DNA of 64,000 nt from Plasmodium brasilianum (GCF_023973825.1 NC_090127.1:2841501-2905500), one strand, 5' to 3'; counted from the first letter of the stretch, positions 46,888 through 58,626 are shown. Program-made: numbers and translations. Notes: a model not told the origin generated them from the letters alone.

Positions 46888-46921
46888 TTTAGCAAAAAAA
46901 AGTAACTCCTTTTTTGCTAAA
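46888..46921. other. 12-bp perfect hairpin
   Basis: tttagcaaaaaa (46888-46899) and ttttttgctaaa (46910-46921) are perfect reverse complements separated by 10 bases. It sits about 90 bases after a G+C-rich patch containing ggcgcggctcc (46804-46814). It may be part of an RNA gene or chance. Confidence 0.5.
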
Positions 46922-48964
46922 TAATGTGAGCTTTGTCGTCTGCTGAACTTACCTAATTTATCTATTATATATATATATTATACGTATAAAATAAAAATAT
47001 TTATATGTTATATATATTTAATAGGTCATATATATAATATATATATGGTAAATATAATACCATAGTTTGTTGTACACAAATTATATTTTAGTGTTATTAT
47101 ATATTTAATAAATAAATAAATAAATAAGTGAAAAGTGTACGTACGTGTTTTATTGGATAAAAGGAAAGAAGAAAATTAATATACATAATGGTGAAATAAA
47201 ATTTTTGCATTATAAGAATTTGTAAATATATCGAAAATGCAGAATTAAAAAAGAAATCTTTAGTGGGGTGTGGCTATTATTTTATAATAAATTTTAATTT
47301 AAAAATTATAATGAAAATAGAATATTTTTTAGCAAAAAAAAAAAAATGTATTAAAATCATATTAAATTATATTAATTTTTATTAACAAAATTAAAATAAA
47401 AAAAACTGTTTTATTATATAAATGATATTTTGAAATGCTATCAAATTTTTAATCAATATTATAAAAAAGCACATTTACAATTTTATCATTATTTTTTATT
47501 TATGATTTAAGTTAAAAATTGTAAAATGTATTATTAAGGATTATTAAAGTTGTTTTTATAAGAGTTTACATATATTTATATATATTATGTATATGTAAAA
47601 TGTATTAATGAGTTTTTTTTTATTCCTGTCATATTGTAATTCTCTTTGAAGTGTTATTTTATTTTTTTTTTTTTCTAGCTAAAATTGTATTTTTGATTAA
47701 TCCAAAAAAGAAAAAAAAAAAAAAAGAGAATTTAATTTTTTTTTTTTATTACACGGTCTTTTTTTAATATGGAAAAGATAAAATAAAAATAGAAAAGAGA
47801 AGGGGAAATATAAAATAAATTAAGGAAGAATGTGAATATTATTAGTTGGATAAAAAATTAAACAAATTTTTTTTTTTTTTTTTAAATTGAAAATTTATGT
47901 ACTTGTATAAATCTACTTTTGATGAAATGCGTTATTTTTATATTAAAATTGTTCATATGTGTTGATTTGGAACACATTTTTTATAAGGAGGGAAGGTATA
48001 TATGCTTTTACATTTAATTGAATAAAAAAGATATAATATTTATATGAACGCATAAGTGTTTCTTCATCATTTCTTTTTCTTAACTTCTTTTTCGGTAAAT
48101 ATAAATTCAAAAAAAAAAAAAAAATATAAAGAATAAATGTTTGTAACTTTTGAACAACCAAATTGAGAGAGTTATGAATTCTTTTTTATTATTGTTTGAA
48201 GTTATACACGTATAAAATATATAATAATTTTAGTTGTTATAAAGGGGGGAAATGCGTAATTTGTAATCACATTCTCTATATTTGTAGCAAATAATTTACA
48301 TATATTTTTATGTGAATTCATATGTTAAAAATTATAAATGCATGTGTAATTCTGTTGTTTCTTCGAAGATGAAGTTGCTTAAGTTATATTTAGTAAAATG
48401 TGCTAGTGTTTTTTTTTGTATATCTTCATTTTTTCGATTGCATAATTTATGGTAACCAAATTTTCAAGTTGTAATAATAATTATTTTGTATATTACTAGT
48501 AGAACTTACATTGTTACAACTTTTAAAATTTACGTTGAGATATAAATTTTTAATAAACATCTGAGAACTAACATAGTTGTGTTTTTTCTCGTATGTATAT
48601 ACTTATTAAACTAAATGTACGGTTTATTTTCCTTTACTACTATTTTGTGTAATAAAGGAAGAGAAGAATAATTTATCAAATTTTTTTTGAAAATAAAAAA
48701 GGGTAAAAAAAAAGTCTTGCAAAATTGAACTCATTAAAATATTAATTCATTTGAATAATTTCTTTGTCAATGAATAATTTTAGAAGCTTGATATACTTAT
48801 AGAAAAATAGGCCAACTTTAAAATAAAAATGTACGCAACGAAAAAAAATGTTCAGAATAAGCTTCAAAGTTGGTGAGAATTATATGGTTTTAAATTGCCT
48901 TTTTTAAACCAATATATTATTTTCAACGTTTTAAAGGTAGTATATGCTAAAGGAAAAGAAAAAA

Positions 48965-49035
48965 AAAGAGAAAAACATAGAAAAATAGAGAAAAATAGAG
49001 AAAAATAGAGAAAAATAGAGAAAAATAGAGAAAAA
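48965..49035. repeat. 10-bp tandem repeat (agaaaaatag)
   Basis: About seven copies of agaaaaatag upstream of the gene starting at 49436. Confidence 0.88.
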
Positions 49036-49435
49036 TAAAGAAAAATTATGAACACTCCTTGGAAGAATAAAACTTTAACAAAAGAATCGCGTACACAGTT
49101 TTAAAAAGGTTACGTGTAGAAGACTTTTTTTCATTTATCACAAGTAAAAGATATTAAGGAGATTTTTTCATCCCATTTCAATATGATTAAAAATGCGTAT
49201 TTCTTCAATATCTGCTATATGTGCGAATTATATGTTTCGTGTAAATTCATAGCTCTATTTTTGTATACTTAATTAGGGTTAGGTGTATTCAAAGGACGGT
49301 AGGAACGTAAACGCATGTATACACATGTACCCACACTTATATAAAGGCATAGTCGTTTTATTCAAATAAAGCACATATATATATATGTGCAAAGAGAAAT
49401 GCTGTATAAATAGGTATATGTGAACTATATTCTAT

Positions 49436-52400
49436 ATGAGTAGCGTGTACATTTCTGTAATAATTTTATCTGCTCTTTTTTCTTTTCTTAATATAAATAT
49501 TATAAGGTCATATAGTATATATGGAAATTTAAAAACCTGTAAGATAACATATTTAAATATTTCTAAGGATTCAAATGATATAAAAATAGATGTTACAGAA
49601 AATTATAGCATGTTGGAAAAAGAAGAAAAAAAGAAAAACAGGTACTCATTTTCACCTATGAAAAGAAATAGTATAAAAGATATTAAAAGAAGAATGAAAT
49701 ATAGCGGAAACAATGTTAAGGTAAAAAATAGTAAATTTTTAAAAAATAAAGACATAAATAAAATATTAATTGATGATATTAATAAAGAACGATTAAAAGC
49801 AGATATAAAAGCAATAGGTACAAGTAATATAAATGAAAATTTAATTAATCAAAATATTTTACCTTTACCAGTAGAAGAAAAATTATCACCCACATACAAC
49901 TGTTTGGTATTATGTAAGGGAATGCCATTTCATGTTGATAGTACCCAAATAAAAGATTTTTTTAAGCCTTATAAAATTATAGATAAATATATTATATTTA
50001 TTAAAGACAAGAAAGGAAATTTTTTTGGAGATGTTATTGTACGCTTTATAAATAAAGAGCAAAAGTATTTGGCTATAAAAAATAAAAATTATAAATTCTT
50101 ATTACATAGATATATACAGTTATTTAATATTAATGAAGAACATTACGAGGAATATTATAATATAGGGTACAAAAATCCCCCGTCATATAAAAATTACGTC
50201 CCAATTAAATATGTAATTGTGCCAAATGACCTTGTCAATATTGGCAGGATAAGCAGGGTTAGCAATAGTAGCAACGCTGGCAGTAGTAGCAGAGTCGGTA
50301 GTGTAGGCAGCATAGAGGGTACAATTAACAATGAGGAAGAGCAATTTCATTCGTTCGTGTCTGACCGCAATTATGATGATGATGAAGACACAAAAGAGCT
50401 AAGAAAAAAAATAAATCCTGTAGGAATATTACTAAAAAATATTTATACAGGGAAAAAACTAAGAGGAAGAATTACGTCAGTGCACGAATATGGTGTTTTT
50501 GTTGATTGTGATGTTTATATAAAAGATAAAAATAATCGTTTTATAAAAATTTTATCACTCCTACATAAAAATAAATTGACCATAAACATCGGTTTACCCT
50601 CGTATCCTCTACATGAACAAGAGGACAAAGAATTAATACTGCAGAAAAACATGAACATCATTGTATATGTCGACAAAATTATAAAAAAACAAATAGATGA
50701 AGAAGGAGAGGGTAACCACCGTAGCGAAGACTACATCGATATAGTGCATAAGGAGGATAATGAGCTTGCTATCCACACGTCTGATAATTCAAAGGATAAG
50801 AAGTTAATTTTTTTTAATCTCACCCTCGATTCGTCCATAACAGAAGAAAAAATTAAGTGGTTTCGAATGATGAAATTAAAGAGGCAATCTATTCAAGAAA
50901 GGTTGATGAACTCAAATGTTACTCTATTAAATTTACCTTCAGAAAATGAAGCAAAAACATACAACAAGGGGTGGTCCTATGAGACACCTAACCAACATAT
51001 GAAAAAACCACCTACAAAAGAAGAAGAAGCAAAAAAGAATAGTTCAGAAAATATGTATAAAAATACAGGGATAAATAAAGAAAACATGAATAATGAAAAT
51101 AGTGGAAATACAAGTCAACAAAATTATTTGCAGCTTCCCCAAAATACGGACAATCTTAAAATTGAAAGGTCGAAATTGACAAAAAATGTAAAACTTAAGA
51201 AAAATGTTGGTAATAGGCCTAGCAAAATATATTTAATGAATAATAGAAACTATAAGAGTATGGATATTAGCGAAGTATACAATAAAGGAAAAAAGGTTAA
51301 AATGGTACGATGTCTGAAACACAACAATGGGGAGAAGGAAGAATACAAGGAAGAGGTGGAAGAGAAAGGAAAAAACAAAAAAAATAATTCCACATCAGAC
51401 GGAGAGGATAAAAAAGAGATAAACAAAAGTAGCAATCAAGAAAAGGGAGCAAAAATTGACCCAAAAAATGATGCAAAAAAAAAAAAAAAAAAGGAAAAAA
51501 AAAAAAAAAAGGAAAAAATCATAGATGATACTAGCCTTTATGATGAGTATGAAAATTATGATGACGTTTTCAATGTCGATTCAAGTAGTATAGAGGCACA
51601 GGAGGAAGTCTATGAAGAACCCCCAGACGATGCGAATAAGGACGAAGATACTGATGAACGGGGAGGTACAGATAGTCATGACGACAAAGGGCATAAAGGA
51701 ATAACAAAGAACAGGAAAATTAAAAAGAACGTAAAAAATCATTACACTGATGAAATGAATAGTATACTTAGCGAAATTTTTAGTGGAAATGAAGAAACGA
51801 ACAATTTCCAAAGTGAATCCGTTCGAAATAACGACGCGCAAAATAGTCAAAGTGGAAAGAATAAAAAGAGGAAGATGTTAAACGTTGCCCGAAATACAGG
51901 TGGGGAGAATGCCGATAATAATGGTAATATTGCACATAAATGTGAAAATACAGTAATTATGAAAAACTTTGAAAATAATAAAGATAGAATGAAATGGACA
52001 AATGATATAAGAAAAGAAGAATCGCTGCTTTATTCTAAACTTTTTGGCCTAAAAACTGATATAAATGATTTCTACTCAAATGGAACAAGTGTTAAGGATA
52101 CCTCCAAAAAAGGTAAAGGATTAAGTGATACAGAAGAACATATTAAATTGAATGAAAAGGAATCAAGTCGGGCTATTCCAAATGATGAAAAAGAGAACTT
52201 GGAATGGGGTGGAGGTTTAGGATCTTCGCGAAAGGGGGATATGAATGGAGGCGAGGAGAAGGGGGAAGAGGATGAGGAAGAAGATCGTGACAAACAGAAC
52301 GAAACCAACAACTCCCCGTTTAAGAGAAAATTACGCAAAAGTGATAATGTTATGATAAGTGCCTTATTAAAGGGTGATAGTGATACCCTTGACTTTTCTC

Positions 52401-53654
52401 ATTTCTCTGATATGCCAATGGAGGAGCTAAAAAAAGAGATATACAAAAGGAACTTTTTATTACCAGTAGAAATATCAAAAGACAGTTTAAGAAATAGGTT
52501 AATACAAATATATATTTGTGAAAAAAAAAAAATAAAATTTGATAATTACCCTATTATAAGGTATTATTTGTTTGATTTCCATTTGAGAGATGAAGAAATG
52601 AAATTACTGATATTAGCAAACAGAAAATTTTTAAATAAAAAAAATATAAATAAACAATTATTAAATACATTAGATACAAATGAGCTGAAGTATTTGCTGC
52701 ACAAATCTATGGAACATTTCCGATTATGGGAACCACATGATTCGGTTAAGAGAAAAATTTTAAATTTAAACAAAGACTTGTTATTAAAACAAAACATAAG
52801 TAATACTGATAATATTGATCAGAAGAATTTAATAATATTATGGAATGATTTTAAGGATTTCATGTTAAATTTTGTATATACATGTGATGATCATTATGAC
52901 ACGTTTGAAAATATGAACAATTTGCATTTTAGCAGTAGTGATAGCTCATCATCGTCCATTAGTGCATATAGCAACAGTAATAGGAATAGCAATAGTAATA
53001 GTGGGGGCACAAATGAATATATAAGCAGAATGAATAATATGGAAAAGGAAAATTTTTTCACAAGTAATAATGATTTATTTAATGATATGCAAGAAAGGGA
53101 AATAAATAAAAACAAGGATGAAAATAAAAATTCTTTTGATCAGGCATTAGATTCTTTAAATAAACATTTTGAAGACAACGAAGTTGATGACTTACCAGAA
53201 AAAATAGATTTAAAAGAAGCAATGAAACTTTTGAACAACAGAACATATCTAAAAAAGATTAAACGTTTTATGAACAAAACATCAGATAATGTAACAGATG
53301 AAGATTACATTCAGAAAATTATTCAGCATATTTTGAAACATAAGAAATATTTTAAGGAAAACCTAAATGAGGAAATCTTAAAAAAAAAGCCATATGAGGA
53401 TTTAATTGTGCGTAACGAAAAAGAACACATCCTAAGGGGGAAGAGTGTGCATTTTTGCTAACACGGGGCCCTTTCATATTGTTTTATTTGGCCCGAACGT
53501 TGGTAGTATATACATGGGTATGTATATATATATATATATATATATGCATATATACTTATATTACACGTATACACATATTTTTACGCTTTACACCCCCCCC
53601 TTTCAGGTTATGTTGGATCAGTTGCCCGCCGATTTACTGGAAGAATTATTTTAA
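49436..53654 (+). CDS. RNA-binding protein with leader, RRM, S1 and SAP-like regions; possible terminal mini-exon
   Basis: One long exon (49436-53461) encodes 1341 residues. The N-terminus MSSVYISVIILSALFSFLNI is a signal-like hydrophobic segment followed by a basic Lys/Asn-rich stretch, which suggests apicoplast targeting. An RRM lies at about 154-235 (NCLVLCKGMPFHVDSTQIKD, then GDVIVRFINKEQ), similar to the quasi-RRM of hnRNP F/H. An S1/OB-like segment is at about 338-415 (KLRGRITSVHEYGVFVDCDV). A SAP-like helix pair is near 992-1025 (MEELKKEIYKRNFLLP). The middle is Lys/Glu low complexity. I infer a role in organellar RNA metabolism or translation; the exact function is unknown. Downstream, cccctttcag at 53597-53606 precedes 16 codons ending LPADLLEELF (53607-53654), which would join in frame from a donor near 53420 or 53453. 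Confidence 0.8.
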
Positions 53655-53733
53655 AAAAGTGCTAACTTATGGCATATTGTATTTCCATTTTACGCCATAT
53701 TTTGTTATATTTTGTTTAATTTTGCAATAGTTC

Positions 53734-53768
<35 letters not shown>

Positions 53769-53976
53769 TGTTTATGTATTTTTCCTTTAAATGGTCATTT
53801 TTTAAAAAAAGTCAAACTAGCTCTTGGCCCTTTTTGATAAATTGGTTGACTTAAAAAATTTATTTAAAAATTGAAAAAGTTGAAAAAGTTGAAAAAATAA
53901 AATAATAAAGTAGTAATAACAAAAATTTATTCAATGATAATTTAGTTTTCACTGTATAATAAATGGCTATATATAC

Positions 53977-54023
<47 letters not shown>

Positions 54024-54381
54024 CAGCGGCACATACATGTACGTGTACTCAAAGTATAGGTGGTCGATATTGCGGTATAGTAGAAAGTTTTTCAGCAGTG
54101 GGTAATCCCATATGGAATATTCCAATGGGAGAGGTTAATTCGTGGTGGGTTATAATTTGTGTTAGGTTGTAATGCGTGATGAGTCATGAACATTTGAGGA
54201 TCCAAAAGGTGCATTGTTGAAATATGTGTTATAATGCAACGCTATAATACTACGTCAATACGAAAGGGCAAATTACATAATGAATAGGCATTAGTAATGA
54301 ACCATTTTCCCTCTATTCCTTGCTGTTAAGGAGAAACCACAACTTCTTTATGATGCGTGATATATGCTTTACAGTGTATGC
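53655..54381. other. Convergent intergenic region
   Basis: Poly(T) at 53740-53767, TA repeats at 53975-54020, and a moderately G+C-richer stretch at 54040-54360 without a credible frame. Confidence 0.6.
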
Positions 54382-56886
54382 CTAAGAGTACAAGATGGAA
54401 TATGCATTCCTCAGGTATTTCATAATAGTGCTAACTATCATCTTATGCCTCTCGTCTGTATTATTGTTCTCCATATCGCTACGTATCCTATGAAGATATA
54501 AAATTTGTTCTAAAGATTTGAACACGCCAGAATATAGCACATTTGCATTTTTAGAAAAGGTAACTGATTTATATACATACATAATAATCGTATTATTTGC
54601 ATCCGAATATCTATCTTGAAATGCTTGAATCCATTGTAAAGAAACAAATAATAAATCAGTGAAGATTTTTTGAATCTCTGTATCCATTAAGTATTTGTTT
54701 GTCTTCATATATCTATCACCCAAATATATCTTCAATGCTGGTTTAATAAATGGAGCAAACGTCAACATAACAGCAAGGTAATATTTCTTCAAATAAATTT
54801 CATTTTTAGTTGTTAAAAAATTTATAAGATAATTAACTAACATAGGATTTACATTTTTAAAATAAGAATTAGAAAATAACAAAATAATATCAGATGCTTT
54901 CACGTTGTTGTCTCTTATTTTATTTTTTGTTACTGATTTGAAAGTGCGACACATGGTAGTATTTGATAGCATAAATTCGAATGTATTCAAAATGTATGTG
55001 TTAGGCAACTTAAATAAAACATTTCCTGCATTTTTATCCTCTTCTTTATATGCCATCGGTTTAATATCTAGACATGTATTATTATTTTTCGAATTACAGT
55101 GAACAGTAATATAAGACATTGCATAATCATAATTTTTTAAAAGTTTTACATCATTAAATGCTAACTCTTTCATTAACAATGATTTTGTTAATTTATTTTT
55201 ATTCTTACTTATACATTGTTCTGCGGCTTCTTGTAGTTCTTTTGTTACTGATATGATGTTATCTGTATTACTGTTACTTTTAAATAAGTTTTTCAAAGGA
55301 TTGCTAGAAGCAGATCGAAGAATTTTCCTTAAAAATAAATTATTTTGGTATGCATTAAAAATTGATACATTTAGTGGTTCTATTGATTTCCCTTCATTTT
55401 TTGAATTCACTTTATCGAACTCTCTTTGTTTTTGTGTAGAATCACTGTTAGATGGACTTTTTCCTCCTTTAAAATTGAATCTCTTTTTTCTAACCTCATT
55501 ATTGCGATCAATTATGCGGTTATTGGTAACGTCATTATTTTCGTTCCTATTATTACTGTTATTTCTAAACCTGTGAAAGAACCCATTCCTTTTATCGTTT
55601 CTCCTTTTTAATTCTGCCACATATTGATGCTCTTTATTTCTTCTCAATAATTCATTATTATTACTATCATCAGATTTCAAATTTTTTAGTACACTATAAA
55701 ATTCTCTTGATTCATTTTCCTTTTGTGATGATAATTTTTTTCTAAAATCGTCTTCACTATCGTTTGGTTTTATACCCCCTCTATACGTGTGCAAATAGGA
55801 AATATTATCTACAGGTAAAGAGTACTCCGATTGAACATGTACACTTGCATCTACACCTTCATCTATATGTTCATTTTTATTTACATCTGAATATGCGTTA
55901 TCTCTGCGTGATCCATAATTTAACGAGGAACGACGGGGAGATTCCTTATATTTCGTATCATCACTATGTTGGTAATTACTTGGAATACTATTATATATAG
56001 GGTTAACTGAGTATGCATAATTATACTTATCGTCTATATTTTCATTATAAGTACTACTGCTACTGCTTTCATTTAATGGTTTATAATTCTGATATGCTGC
56101 TTCAGCTTTACTGCCTAACTTTGAAGGTATAAAAGCAGCGTTAAAATTTTCACCATTTTGTGGTCTTAAAAACTGGATATCTTCATATATATCTGTGCCA
56201 TCATATCCATTTGATAAGTTACTGTAACGATTATTTAGGTTATCATAAATGTCTGAATTACGTTTAAAATCATCTATACCAAGTCCTAAATTTTTCCTAA
56301 AATTATCAAAAGATTTACCTAAATAAAAGTTTTCTTTCTTATCTGTCCTTTCGTATTCATCATCCACATCGCGACTTTGCTGCGAGTACATTTTTGATAA
56401 GTTATCTTGTGCATAATTTTGCTTCAAATAATCTTTATTGTCATCATCATAATCATCATTGTCGTCATCGTAGTCATCACCATTGGTAGCAGTGAACTCT
56501 TGTGTTTTGTTCATAGGAGAAAATTTTCTGTTCGTATTGACATAAGATGGACCTTCCCCTTCATTATATTCAAGATCCCTTCTTCTACTTAATAATTTTT
56601 CTCCATTGTCAGAATTTTTTTCGAATGGGTTGTTTGTATTGAAGTCAGTGGAAGGATTACTTAAGTACGAGGTACCAGATGTATCTCTTTCATGCGAGAT
56701 AGCAGACGGATTCCTTCTACTCGAGATGGAAGATGTACTGTTTTCATTTGTAAGGCTTTCAAAATTTCTTATGAGGTCACTTACTTTACCTCCTCTCTCA
56801 TGCTGTCCCCTTACATTTTCAGTATTCCAGGACAAAAAAAAATAAACTATCTGGACATAAATGAATAATATGTACTTTTCCTTCAT
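54382..56886 (-). CDS. Secreted conserved Plasmodium protein of unknown function
   Basis: A single exon of 834 residues from ATG 56886; the frame runs further upstream only from a TTG. The N-terminus MKEKYILFIYVQIVYFFLSW is a clear signal peptide. Residues 25-510 are hydrophilic, Asn/Ser/Asp-rich and probably disordered, with YDDDNDDYDDDNKDY. The last 300 residues look folded and helical, with four or more cysteines (AAEQCISKNKN, VHCNSKNNNTC, NTTMCRTF) and hydrophobic helices such as YYLAVMLTFAPFIKPALKIY. There is no second hydrophobic segment strong enough to be a sure membrane anchor. The architecture (signal, disordered region, Cys-containing helical C-terminus) resembles secretory-organelle or surface proteins. 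I do not recognise the family and assign no function. Confidence 0.82.
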   Translation of the reverse strand: MKEKYILFIYVQIVYFFLSWNTENVRGQHERGGKVSDLIRNFESLTNENSTSSISSRRNPSAISHERDTSGTSYLSNPSTDFNTNNPFEKNSDNGEKLLSRRRDLEYNEGEGPSYVNTNRKFSPMNKTQEFTATNGDDYDDDNDDYDDDNKDYLKQNYAQDNLSKMYSQQSRDVDDEYERTDKKENFYLGKSFDNFRKNLGLGIDDFKRNSDIYDNLNNRYSNLSNGYDGTDIYEDIQFLRPQNGENFNAAFIPSKLGSKAEAAYQNYKPLNESSSSSTYNENIDDKYNYAYSVNPIYNSIPSNYQHSDDTKYKESPRRSSLNYGSRRDNAYSDVNKNEHIDEGVDASVHVQSEYSLPVDNISYLHTYRGGIKPNDSEDDFRKKLSSQKENESREFYSVLKNLKSDDSNNNELLRRNKEHQYVAELKRRNDKRNGFFHRFRNNSNNRNENNDVTNNRIIDRNNEVRKKRFNFKGGKSPSNSDSTQKQREFDKVNSKNEGKSIEPLNVSIFNAYQNNLFLRKILRSASSNPLKNLFKSNSNTDNIISVTKELQEAAEQCISKNKNKLTKSLLMKELAFNDVKLLKNYDYAMSYITVHCNSKNNNTCLDIKPMAYKEEDKNAGNVLFKLPNTYILNTFEFMLSNTTMCRTFKSVTKNKIRDNNVKASDIILLFSNSYFKNVNPMLVNYLINFLTTKNEIYLKKYYLAVMLTFAPFIKPALKIYLGDRYMKTNKYLMDTEIQKIFTDLLFVSLQWIQAFQDRYSDANNTIIMYVYKSVTFSKNANVLYSGVFKSLEQILYLHRIRSDMENNNTDERHKMIVSTIMKYLRNAYSILYS

Positions 56887-57536
56887 TAGGGAAAATAAAA
56901 AAAAAAAAAAAAGAAAGAAAGAGTACAAAAGTGAAAAACTTACAATTTTTTAAAATGTTTGTATAAACGTATAAAACTTTGGTACATGATAATACATTAA
57001 TTTATAATATTTGTTTCTTTTTGAAGATATAAAAAACTGTTTACTGATATTAATTTTGTTGTATCCTTTTCGGGACTGTTTTAATTATTCCGCTTTGGAA
57101 AATATAGACTCGTCTTATTTTGTTCTATATTGCTTTATTTTGTTGTACGTTATTCTTTGCCGTTGTTCTCCCTCTTACCGCTTTATTTTATTTATTTCTA
57201 TATATTTTGTACTTATAGATACTTTTTTTTTTTTTTTTTTTTGTCCACCGATTATTCAAATTTATTTTTGTCCATTTCGGGTTTTAGCTGTTTTTTTCAT
57301 TTCAAATATTTTTTCTTTTAGCTATCGTGTCCAATTTGTTCATTTGATCATAGCTTTTCCTTTTTTTTGTTAAGTTTTTTTTTTTTTTTTTTTTTTTTTT
57401 TTCTCGCTATTTTATTGGCTCATTTTTTTTATTTTAGCCTTTTTTTCATTGCAAGTTTTTTATTATTATAATATTTTTTTTTTTCTAGCTATATTTTTTT
57501 CTTTTTTTTTTTTGACTGTTTCCTTTACAACGGTTA
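56887..57536. other. Upstream region of the secreted-protein gene
   Basis: Strongly T-rich on the plus strand (runs at 57228-57242, 57377-57402). The 120-codon frame at 57011-57373 is Phe/Leu/Ile-rich, as expected from T-rich non-coding DNA. Confidence 0.55.
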
Positions 57537-58190
57537 CTCATTCGGAATATAGTGAAACTTGAATAAGTCTACATTTTTGTGTGGAAATAATTGTGTTTTT
57601 AATTTGTTTTTTGAGGTGTCTAATCCTAATATATCTTTTGCGTCTTTTGTCATGATTTCGAGTATATTTCATATGAATATAATTTTGAAAAATAAAATAG
57701 TGTATTTTTATTATTCTCCATCATGTAGTAACAGTTTTATTAACAAATTTTCTACTTTTGCCTCACAGATTATCATTAATGAACAGGTATATGCTAATTT
57801 ATGCTATGTGTTGTTACAACAAAAATTTATTTTACATTTGTGCCATTTTATGCACAAAAGAGAGTACAAAATATTTTACAAAAAAACTGCGGAACGTTTT
57901 TAACGTAGCATATGTTATATATGTTGCATGAAAAACGTTATGTTCTTCGATATGGAAAAATTTAAAAGAAGGCGAATATATATTTGGTGAAGATCAATTT
58001 TATCATTATATAGTTAATTTGCACAAGTATTTTTTTTTTTTTTTTTTTTTTTTTTTCTTCTCATTGTATAGATTATCATATAATATCAAAGACGCATAAA
58101 AAGTGTTTTAATTTTTCTCTGAACAACTACAAAAATGAAAGAACTTCCTTTTTAAATGACGCATATTTTTCGTTTTGCAACATTTGTAAT
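57537..58190 (-). pseudogene. Possible decayed or frame-broken gene
   Basis: Minus-strand segments with coding-like composition occur in shifted or stop-interrupted frames. Reading down the minus strand they are MLQNEKYASFKKEVLSFL, then TAG, then LFREKLKHFLCVFDII; next CEAKVENLLIKLLLHDGE; then MENNKNTLFYFSKLYSYEIY in another frame; finally MTKDAKDILGLDTSKNKLK continuing to FKFHYIPNE and TAA near 57537. The pieces read like one helical protein interrupted by one stop and two frame changes. The plus strand is open over 57556-57903 but is Phe/Ser/Cys-rich, the usual look of an antisense shadow. It could also be an intron-containing gene that I cannot splice, or chance. Confidence 0.25.
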
Positions 58191-58336
58191 AAAGGTATGT
58201 AACATACCTTGAACAGATATTCATTTGTTTCTATGCAAATTCGTGAGTCTATGTGGGTGATCATATTTAATTAGTTACCCAGTTCACTTCAAATGATGGT
58301 ATACATCATATTTCACACTAAGGATATTCCATCTTA

Positions 58337-58599
58337 TTACTCTTTATCTCTCTCGTCCATTTCGTGTTCACTTTCTTTGTACTGAATAATGGCGCCATAA
58401 TACGAGTTTGTAAAAATATAGGAAATAAGAAGAGAAAGCAGCACATGTTTACACACTTAGAATGATACATAAATGCAATGCTTAAATGTGTTATATTATT
58501 ACTATAAATTGAAGGAATAGTAAAGTATTTATACATATAATTATAAAAAATGAACGAGGTTAAAAGTGCAAGAAGCGTTTCGAGCTTGATTCGACGCAT
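58337..58599 (-). CDS. Candidate small two-exon membrane protein, 63 residues, unrecognised
   Basis: Exon 1 (58453-58599) starts MRRIKLETLLALLTSFIFYN and carries one hydrophobic helix, then YKYFTIPSIYSNNITHLSIA. It ends at TGT before the donor GTAAAC. Exon 2 (58337-58381) follows attattcag and encodes the acidic tail YKESEHEMDERDKE before TAA. An upstream in-frame ATG at 58626 would add nine residues. If unspliced, the same frame runs to 58318 as a 102-residue product with a less natural C-terminus. A basic start, one membrane helix and an acidic tail fit a small ER or mitochondrial membrane subunit. I do not recognise the family. Confidence 0.45.
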
Positions 58600-58626
58600 T
58601 AGGATGACATATACCTTATTTAGCAT

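Larger units (their letters stand above)
44431..49435. other. Long divergent intergenic region upstream of TFB2 and of the RNA-binding gene
   Basis: 5 kb between two start codons. It contains a 12/24-bp repeat (44560-44800), a candidate membrane ORF (45581-45844), a hairpin at 46888-46921, very A+T-rich DNA at 46970-47900, a 72-codon minus-strand frame (47943-48161) and a 10-bp repeat (48965-49035). It is not extreme or long enough in A+T to call a centromere. Confidence 0.55.

Noticed and set aside
44431..49435. Possible centromere in the 5-kb A+T-rich gap
   Set aside because: Plasmodium centromeres are longer stretches of about 97% A+T with characteristic arrays; this gap is interrupted by ordinary composition and an ORF.
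57011..57373. 120-codon plus-strand frame
   Set aside because: Very T-rich DNA has few stops; the product is Phe/Leu/Ile/Tyr without coding pattern or splice context.
57556..57903. 115-codon plus-strand frame
   Set aside because: Phe/Ser/Cys-rich, with no ATG until well inside the frame and a TGA just before it; more likely an antisense shadow of minus-strand coding-like sequence. Not fully excluded.
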